Below, piece by piece: positions 37,851-44,559 of a DNA stretch of 44,559 bases. The notes below the pieces were generated by a model. It saw only the letters and a program-made list of their open reading frames with translations. It had not been told where the DNA came from and did not search any database. A program made the position numbers and the translations under genes. Source of the stretch: Candidatus Frankia nodulisporulans (GTDB lineage: Bacteria > Actinomycetota > Actinomycetes > Frankiales > Frankiaceae); contig NZ_CADCWS010000011.1 of NCBI RefSeq assembly GCF_902806475.1, positions 1 through 44,559 of the forward strand. Direction: 5' to 3'. Position 1 is the first letter of the stretch. Each line of letters begins with the position of its first letter.

Positions 37851-37887
37851 CCGGTGCGGCGGCCCTGCCCGGGCCGCCGCACCGGTC
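37849..37887 (+). terminator. 17-bp perfect hairpin at the mca stop
   Basis: Arms 37849-37865 and 37871-37887 pair over 17 bp around TGCCC. The first arm starts inside the stop codon. There is no U-run, so it may be an intrinsic terminator of the high-GC type. Confidence 0.75.
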
Positions 37888-37983
37888 GCCGAACGGGTCA
37901 GGGCGTGCCAGCGGCGGCGTAAGGTCGGACGCGGATGTCCTGCTGTTGTTGGCGTGAAGTCCCGTGCTGTGAGGACGTGAGGC

Positions 37984-38322
37984 GTGAAACACATCTTCGC
38001 CGGTTCCGTGCTGGCCGCGCAGGAGCGCAACGCCGGCGGTCTCGGGCTGCTCGTCGTCGTGGTTCTGCTCGCGGTGTCCGTGGGTCTGTTCGTCATGTTG
38101 TCGCGCAGCCTGCGGCGGATGCGGGCGAACGTGGCCAGTGGTGCGTTCCGCGGTGTCGATTCGGAGCGGGCCACCGACGACACCGTCGATCCCCGCCAGG
38201 CCCTGCGTCGACGCTCACCGATCATTCGGGGGCGGGCGCCCGTGATCGACGGTGAGGTCGTCACCAGTGGTGAGGGCCCGGCCGCGCTGCCCAGCCAGCC
38301 TGGTCCGCCCGCCGGGCACTGA
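37984..38322 (+). CDS. small single-pass membrane protein
   Basis: A 112-residue protein I do not recognise. One membrane helix spans about residues 18-40 (GGLGLLVVVVLLAVSVGLFV), after which LSRSLRRMRANV starts a basic cytoplasmic segment. The rest is polar. GTG 37984 has GTGAGG just upstream. Similar small membrane proteins follow mca in many actinobacteria (recollection), which supports a real gene, but no function is known. Confidence 0.7.
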   Translation: MKHIFAGSVLAAQERNAGGLGLLVVVVLLAVSVGLFVMLSRSLRRMRANVASGAFRGVDSERATDDTVDPRQALRRRSPIIRGRAPVIDGEVVTSGEGPAALPSQPGPPAGH

Positions 38323-38394
38323 CATCCTGGCCCTTGGAGTTCCCGGCCCTCGGGTCCTCTCCGGCCGTCGGCGCTCCCTGGCCGCCAGCGTTTC

Positions 38395-38426
38395 TGATCA
38401 TCAGCGTTCCTGACCATCAGCGTTCC
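38395..38426 (+). repeat. 16-bp tandem repeat before the DUF255 gene
   Basis: TGATCATCAGCGTTCC at 38395-38410 is followed by TGACCATCAGCGTTCC at 38411-38426, one mismatch. A further degenerate copy precedes them. Confidence 0.85.
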
Positions 38427-38478
38427 TGGCCGTCCGGTGGCGCAGGCTGACAACACGTGGATCGCGAGGAGTCGCCCG

Positions 38479-40539
<2,061 letters not shown>

Positions 40540-40638
40540 GGGCCGACGGGCTTTCCTTGCTTTCCGGGTAAGCGTGTAATCCTCGAAGGTCGGCCCGTGC
40601 GTGGGGGATCCGATCGGGGGACGACGAGGAGACGCGAC

Positions 40639-41232
40639 ATGTCCGGTGCGCGTGGTCGGGTGTACGGCAGATCGGGGGACCGTCTCGACGGCGGGCCCGG
40701 GCAGGACGCGTCGGACTGGTTCGCCGCCCGCGTCCCCGCCGACTGGTTCACCGGCCCCCCGGAGGTCGTCGTCGACCGGGACGAGATCACCGTCGTCGGC
40801 GAGCTCGCGGCCGGGTCGGCCGACGGGTCCGGGTCAGCCGACGGGTCCGGGACGAGCGCACCGGACGAGGCGGGTGCCGGCCGGATTCGGCGGTTTCGCG
40901 AGAGCACCCGGGACGAACGGGTCGTGATCGCCGGCGAGGCCGAGCGACGGTACGGGCGCAAGGTCGCCTGGGGGGCGACCAGCGGCCAGGCCAGCGAGCT
41001 GTTCACCGTGCTGTCCGTGCCGGTGATGACCCGGTTGCGCCAGCCGGAGCGCCAGGTGCTCGACACCCTGGTCGACTCGGGTGTGGCCCGTAGCCGCAGC
41101 GAGGCGCTGGCCTGGTGCGTCCGGCTGGTCGGGGACAACGCCGACACCTGGCTGCGGCAGCTGCGTGACGCGATGGAACACGTCGAGAAGATCCGTGCCG
41201 AGGGCCCGGGTCGCCAGCCGGGGCGTGACTAG
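40639..41232 (+). CDS. hypothetical protein with RHH-like C-terminus
   Basis: A 197-residue cytoplasmic protein. Residues 30-65 contain SDWFAARVPADWFTGPPEV and an acidic beta segment. An in-frame 18-bp tandem duplication at 40813-40848 encodes GSADGS twice. The C-terminal stretch LDTLVDSGVARSRSEALAWC resembles the ribbon-helix-helix / CopG-type helix pair, hinting at DNA or protein binding. GAGGAG lies 7 nt before ATG 40639. Its stop shares CTAG with the convergent TrhA gene stop, a 4-bp overlap. Function is unknown. Confidence 0.78.
   Translation: MSGARGRVYGRSGDRLDGGPGQDASDWFAARVPADWFTGPPEVVVDRDEITVVGELAAGSADGSGSADGSGTSAPDEAGAGRIRRFRESTRDERVVIAGEAERRYGRKVAWGATSGQASELFTVLSVPVMTRLRQPERQVLDTLVDSGVARSRSEALAWCVRLVGDNADTWLRQLRDAMEHVEKIRAEGPGRQPGRD
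40813..40848 (+). repeat. 18-bp tandem duplication in the RHH-like gene
   Basis: Units 40813-40830 and 40831-40848 match at 17 of 18 positions and encode GSADGS twice. Confidence 0.92.
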
Positions 41233-41924
41233 AAGATGGCGAACATCAACGCGAGGTAGTGGCACAGCGCGGCCACGAGCGTGAACGCGTGGAACACCTC
41301 GTGGTAGCCGAAGGTCGCGGGGGCGGGGTTGGGTCGACGGGTGGCGTAGACGACGGCGCCAAGGCTGTAGCAGACCCCGCCGACCAGCAGCAGCACCATG
41401 GACGCGATTCCGGCGCGGTGGGCAAGTTCGGGGATGACGAAGACGGCCACCCAGCCGAGCGCGATGTAGAGCGGCACGATCAGATAGCGCGGCGAGTGCA
41501 GCCACAGCATCCGCATCGTCACGCCCAGCGCGGCGCCGCTCCACACCACGGCCAGCACGATCCGTGCCGTCGACGTAGGCATGGCAATAAGGGCAAATGG
41601 GGTGTAGGTGCCCGCAATGAATACAAAGATCATTGAATGGTCGAGGCGTTTCATCCGCGCGCGGGAACGTGACGTCGACCACATCGTGCGGTGGTAGAGC
41701 GCGCTGGTGCCGAACAGTGCGGCAATGCTCAGCGCATAAATTGCGATGCCGAGTCGAGCACGGAGCGTGGTGGCCAGGGCGACGGCAAGGAGGCCCAGTG
41801 CAAGGGAGACAGGGAATGCGCCGGCATGTAGCCATCCCCGCATGCGTGGTCGCACCAGGTCACGTGGGTGGGTTGAGCCGTCCGCCTGCGGAGCCACGGA
41901 AGGCTGCTGCGTGAGGGAAGCCAC
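41229..41924 (-). CDS. trhA: hemolysin III / PAQR-family membrane protein
   Basis: A 231-residue seven-helix protein. Putative zinc ligands typical of the HlyIII/PAQR family are visible: His in SALYHR, Asp-His in RLDHSMIF, and His in GYHEVFHAF and near the C-terminus. Bacterial members are linked to membrane-lipid homeostasis; the hemolysin name reflects an early assay. A polar N-terminal 28 residues precedes the first helix. GTG 41924 fits. It is divergent from pckG and convergent with the RHH-like gene. Confidence 0.9.
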   Translation of the reverse strand: MASLTQQPSVAPQADGSTHPRDLVRPRMRGWLHAGAFPVSLALGLLAVALATTLRARLGIAIYALSIAALFGTSALYHRTMWSTSRSRARMKRLDHSMIFVFIAGTYTPFALIAMPTSTARIVLAVVWSGAALGVTMRMLWLHSPRYLIVPLYIALGWVAVFVIPELAHRAGIASMVLLLVGGVCYSLGAVVYATRRPNPAPATFGYHEVFHAFTLVAALCHYLALMFAIF

Positions 41925-42206
41925 GTGCAGGACGATAACCCGCGGCTTACGGCAGCCACGAGGCGGAGTCGCCGCGCGCCGCTACGTCCGTACCGCTGCG
42001 TGATGGATCCGACCCTTCTGTCCGCTCGCTATCGCGCGACTGCGGGCGGAACGCGCGGTAGAATCTAATGATCCTGAACGCGGCCTCGCGGCACCCTGTA
42101 TGGCGCTTTTTGTCGGCTCGTTGACGAGTAAGTTCAAGGGCCGAAGTGGGCACACCCTTACAGGGCGAGAACGTGGCAGGTTTCGACTCGACCGGAGGTG
42201 TGAGCT
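41925..42206. promoter_or_regulatory. pckG/trhA divergent region
   Basis: No gene is visible in these 282 bases. TAGAAT at 42059-42064 could be a -10 element, and TTGACG at 42120 a -35-like hexamer, but they do not form a consensus pair. GGAGGTG at 42194-42200 is the pckG ribosome site. Confidence 0.4.
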
Positions 42207-44030
42207 GTGACGACCGCGGCACAGATTCCGGGGCTTGATGAAGCCCCTACGAAGCACGCCAGGCTGGTCGCCTGGGTGCGCGAGATCGCCGAACTCACCC
42301 AGCCGGATCGGGTTGAGTGGTGCGACGGCTCGGATGCCGAGTTCGATCGTCTGACCAGCCTCCTGATCGAGAAGGGGACGCTCTCCAGGCTCAGCGAGGA
42401 CAAGCGTCCCAACAGCTTTTACGCCGCGTCCGACCCCAATGACGTGGCGCGGGTCGAGGACCGGACCTACATCTGTTCCGAGACGGCCGACGCGGCCGGT
42501 CCGACGAACAACTGGATGGAACCGGCCGAGATGCGGGCGAAGCTCCGCGGCCTGTTCACCGGCTCCATGCGGGGTCGCACGCTGTATGTCGTCCCGTTCT
42601 GCATGGGGCCGCTCGGTTCGCATATCTCCGCGCTCGGCGTCGAAATCACCGACTCGCCGTACGTCGTCATCTCGATGCGTACGATGACGCGTATGGGTGC
42701 GCCCGCCCTGGAACAGCTCGGCGAAGATGGTTTCTTCGTCCCGGCGGTTCATTCACTGGGCGCGCCGCTTGCCGCCGGTGAGGCCGATGTGCCGTGGCCG
42801 TGCAACACGACCAAGTACATCAGCCATTTCCCGGAAACGCGTGAGATCTGGTCCTATGGATCGGGTTACGGCGGTAACGCCCTGCTCGGCAAGAAGTGCT
42901 ACGCCCTGCGTATCGCGTCGGTCATGGCGCGGGATGAGGGCTGGCTCGCCGAGCACATGCTGATTCTGAAACTCACCTCGCCCGCGGGCAAGGTCCACTA
43001 CATTGCGGCGGCATTCCCGTCGGCCTGTGGCAAGACGAATCTCGCCATGCTCATCCCCACCCTTCCCGGGTGGAAGGCGGAGACTGTCGGTGACGACATC
43101 GCCTGGATGCGGTTCGGCGAGGACGGCCGGCTCTACGCCGCCAACCCCGAGGCGGGCTTCTTCGGCGTCGCCCCCGGCACCGGTGAGCAGACCAACCCCA
43201 ACGCGATCACGACGCTGTGGGGCAACACCGTGTTCACCAACGTCGCCCGCACCGACGACGGCGACGTGTGGTGGGAGGGTCTGACCAAGGAGCCGCCGGC
43301 GCACCTGATCGACTGGAAGGGCCGGGACTGGACGCCGGAGTCGACCGACCCCGCCGCCCACCCGAACGCCCGCTTCACCGTCCCCGCCGGCCAGTGCCCG
43401 ACCATCGCCGACGAGTGGCAGGACCCGCGGGGCGTGCCGATCTCGGCGATCCTGTTCGGCGGCCGCCGGGCGACCGCGGTTCCGCTGGTCACCGAGGCCC
43501 CCGACTGGCGGCGCGGCGTGTTCTTCGGCTCGATCGTCGCCTCCGAGACGACCGCCGCCCAGGCCGGCGCGATCGGCAAGCTGCGTCGTGACCCGTTCGC
43601 CATGTTGCCGTTCTGCGGCTACAACATGGCCGACTACTTCGCCCACTGGCTCGAGGTCGGTCAGAAGGCCGACCCGGAGAAGCTGCCGAAGATCTACTAC
43701 GTCAACTGGTTCCGCAAGAGCCCCGAGGGCTCCTTCCTGTGGCCCGGCTTCGGCGACAACAGCCGCGTCCTGGCCTGGATCGTCGGCCGGCTGGAGGGCC
43801 ACGCCGACGGCGTGGAGACCCCTCTTGGCGTGCAGCCGACCCGCGAGGCGCTGCCCACCGAGGGCCTCGACATCTCCGATGCCGACCTAGACGCCCTGCT
43901 CACGCTGGACATCGACGTCTGGAAGCAGGAGGCGAGCCTGATCCCCGAGCACTACCAGTCGTTCGGTGACCGGCTGCCGGCCGCCCTCTGGGCTGAGCAC
44001 GAGGCCCTGGTCAAGCGCCTGAACGGCTGA
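42207..44030 (+). CDS. pckG: phosphoenolpyruvate carboxykinase (GTP)
   Basis: A 607-residue GTP-type PEPCK that converts oxaloacetate and GTP to phosphoenolpyruvate in gluconeogenesis. Markers: GPTNNWMEP near residue 95, the P-loop [13 protein letters not shown] (about 269-281), kinase-2 DDIAWMRF, the reactive Cys within the P-loop, and the guanine-pocket region FKN-type residues replaced by [21 protein letters not shown] 42207 follows GGAGGTG with about 6 nt spacing. The length is normal, and the codon use in the middle is slightly less GC-biased than neighbours. An 18-bp stem terminator follows. Confidence 0.97.
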   Translation: MTTAAQIPGLDEAPTKHARLVAWVREIAELTQPDRVEWCDGSDAEFDRLTSLLIEKGTLSRLSEDKRPNSFYAASDPNDVARVEDRTYICSETADAAGPTNNWMEPAEMRAKLRGLFTGSMRGRTLYVVPFCMGPLGSHISALGVEITDSPYVVISMRTMTRMGAPALEQLGEDGFFVPAVHSLGAPLAAGEADVPWPCNTTKYISHFPETREIWSYGSGYGGNALLGKKCYALRIASVMARDEGWLAEHMLILKLTSPAGKVHYIAAAFPSACGKTNLAMLIPTLPGWKAETVGDDIAWMRFGEDGRLYAANPEAGFFGVAPGTGEQTNPNAITTLWGNTVFTNVARTDDGDVWWEGLTKEPPAHLIDWKGRDWTPESTDPAAHPNARFTVPAGQCPTIADEWQDPRGVPISAILFGGRRATAVPLVTEAPDWRRGVFFGSIVASETTAAQAGAIGKLRRDPFAMLPFCGYNMADYFAHWLEVGQKADPEKLPKIYYVNWFRKSPEGSFLWPGFGDNSRVLAWIVGRLEGHADGVETPLGVQPTREALPTEGLDISDADLDALLTLDIDVWKQEASLIPEHYQSFGDRLPAALWAEHEALVKRLNG

Positions 44031-44071
44031 TCTCCCCGCGCGCCCTGATCGCGCGCGGACACGCACCCTCC

Positions 44072-44117
44072 CGGCCCGGGCCGGACGGCAGTACCACCCG
44101 CCGTCCGGCCCGGGCCG
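44072..44117 (+). terminator. pckG terminator hairpin
   Basis: Arms 44072-44089 and 44100-44117 form an 18-bp perfect stem with a 10-nt loop, followed by CGTTT. A smaller CCGCGCG/CGCGCGG hairpin (about 44036-44058) precedes it. Confidence 0.85.
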
Positions 44118-44559
44118 CGTTTGTGGTCACCATGTGTGATCGGTCTCGGATGGCCCGGCGGTCGCTTCACCGGCGTCCCGCCGTCCGCGGAGCGTCCGCG
44201 TGCGCGATTCTCGGGATGCGGCGGAGCCGCCGCGTATGTGCAAAGCAACACGTCCGGATGAAGACGCGAACCCGAGAAATCTCTCGATCTTCTAACTGAT
44301 TTCCGTCGGATGTCAGGTCGCCCGGCAGTCACCGTGGAAACTTGATGCGAAAGCGCGCCTGGTCAGCGGAAATCGCCGTTGTCGCCGCCACCGGCCGCAG
44401 GTTGCCGTGCGTTCCGAGTGTTCCATACAGGTTTCCCTTGTCGGGGAGTCGGATGGCCCGACCGGAGCGTCCGCTCGTCCGTCGCTTCCGGGACCGTCCG
44501 CCGCTCCCGCGGGCCGCTCGCGTGGCCTTCCTGATGCCCGTGGTTGGCCCTGCCCGGAC
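44118..44559. other. 3' intergenic stretch, no gene recognised
   Basis: About 440 bases with moderate GC and no frame I can support. Short AT-rich tracts (44270-44300, 44330-44350) may be a promoter for a gene beyond the window. Confidence 0.4.

Noticed and set aside
43952-44332. 126-codon minus-strand frame after pckG
   Set aside because: It overlaps the pckG end and the terminator hairpin, is Arg/Pro/Gly-rich, and has no ribosome site.

Overview
The window is very GC-rich, gene-dense chromosomal DNA with many GTG starts and actinobacterial gene orders. It carries mycothiol S-conjugate amidase (mca), GTP-type PEP carboxykinase, and the run mfd / SurA-like lipoprotein / mazG / sppA / eno / divIC / DUF501 / ppx / ndh. 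This points to an actinomycete. The style (very high GC, GTG starts, short repeats) is compatible with Frankia or a relative, but genus is an inference.

Layout. (1) 1-6919, minus strand: a surface-glycan or small-molecule cluster. It reads from the right as glucose-1-phosphate cytidylyltransferase, a DUF4910/M28-like Zn aminopeptidase-fold protein, an IspD-like cytidylyltransferase, a PhyH-type Fe(II)/2-oxoglutarate dioxygenase and an SDR with a degenerate active site. These five are tightly coupled, overlapping or separated by 2 bp. A terminator-like hairpin follows, then an O-antigen-polymerase-like membrane protein and an O-methyltransferase cut by the window edge. (2) 7409-9971: a small ORF with a strong ribosome site overlaps the start of a membrane-anchored GH26-like glycosidase, which meets a convergent MerR regulator. 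(3) 10262-24447: the housekeeping run above, with a decayed uracil-DNA glycosylase C-terminus between ppx and ndh, then an odd class I tRNA, a 19-bp perfect hairpin and a Bax-inhibitor-1/YccA-like membrane protein. (4) 24543-32144: accessory genes, including DUF4287, an MBOAT O-acyltransferase with its SGNH (DUF459) partner, an alpha/beta hydrolase, a secreted trypsin-like protease and a PadR regulator divergent from an ABM-fold protein. (5) 32109-35655: a two-gene AAA+ ATPase / VWA-domain module. (6) 35969-44030: greA, mca, a DUF255 thioredoxin-fold protein, an RHH-like protein, a hemolysin III homologue and pckG.

The most unusual features are the following. The five-gene CDP-activation operon combines two different cytidylyltransferases with a dioxygenase and a degenerate SDR. 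Two-copy tandem duplications of 15-24 bp recur across the window; those inside genes all have units divisible by three. MazG appears to have lost about nine residues carrying half of its metal-binding motif. The tRNA has C at position 33 and an apparent UAA anticodon on a short-variable-loop body. There are no insertion sequences, CRISPR arrays or rRNA genes that I can see.
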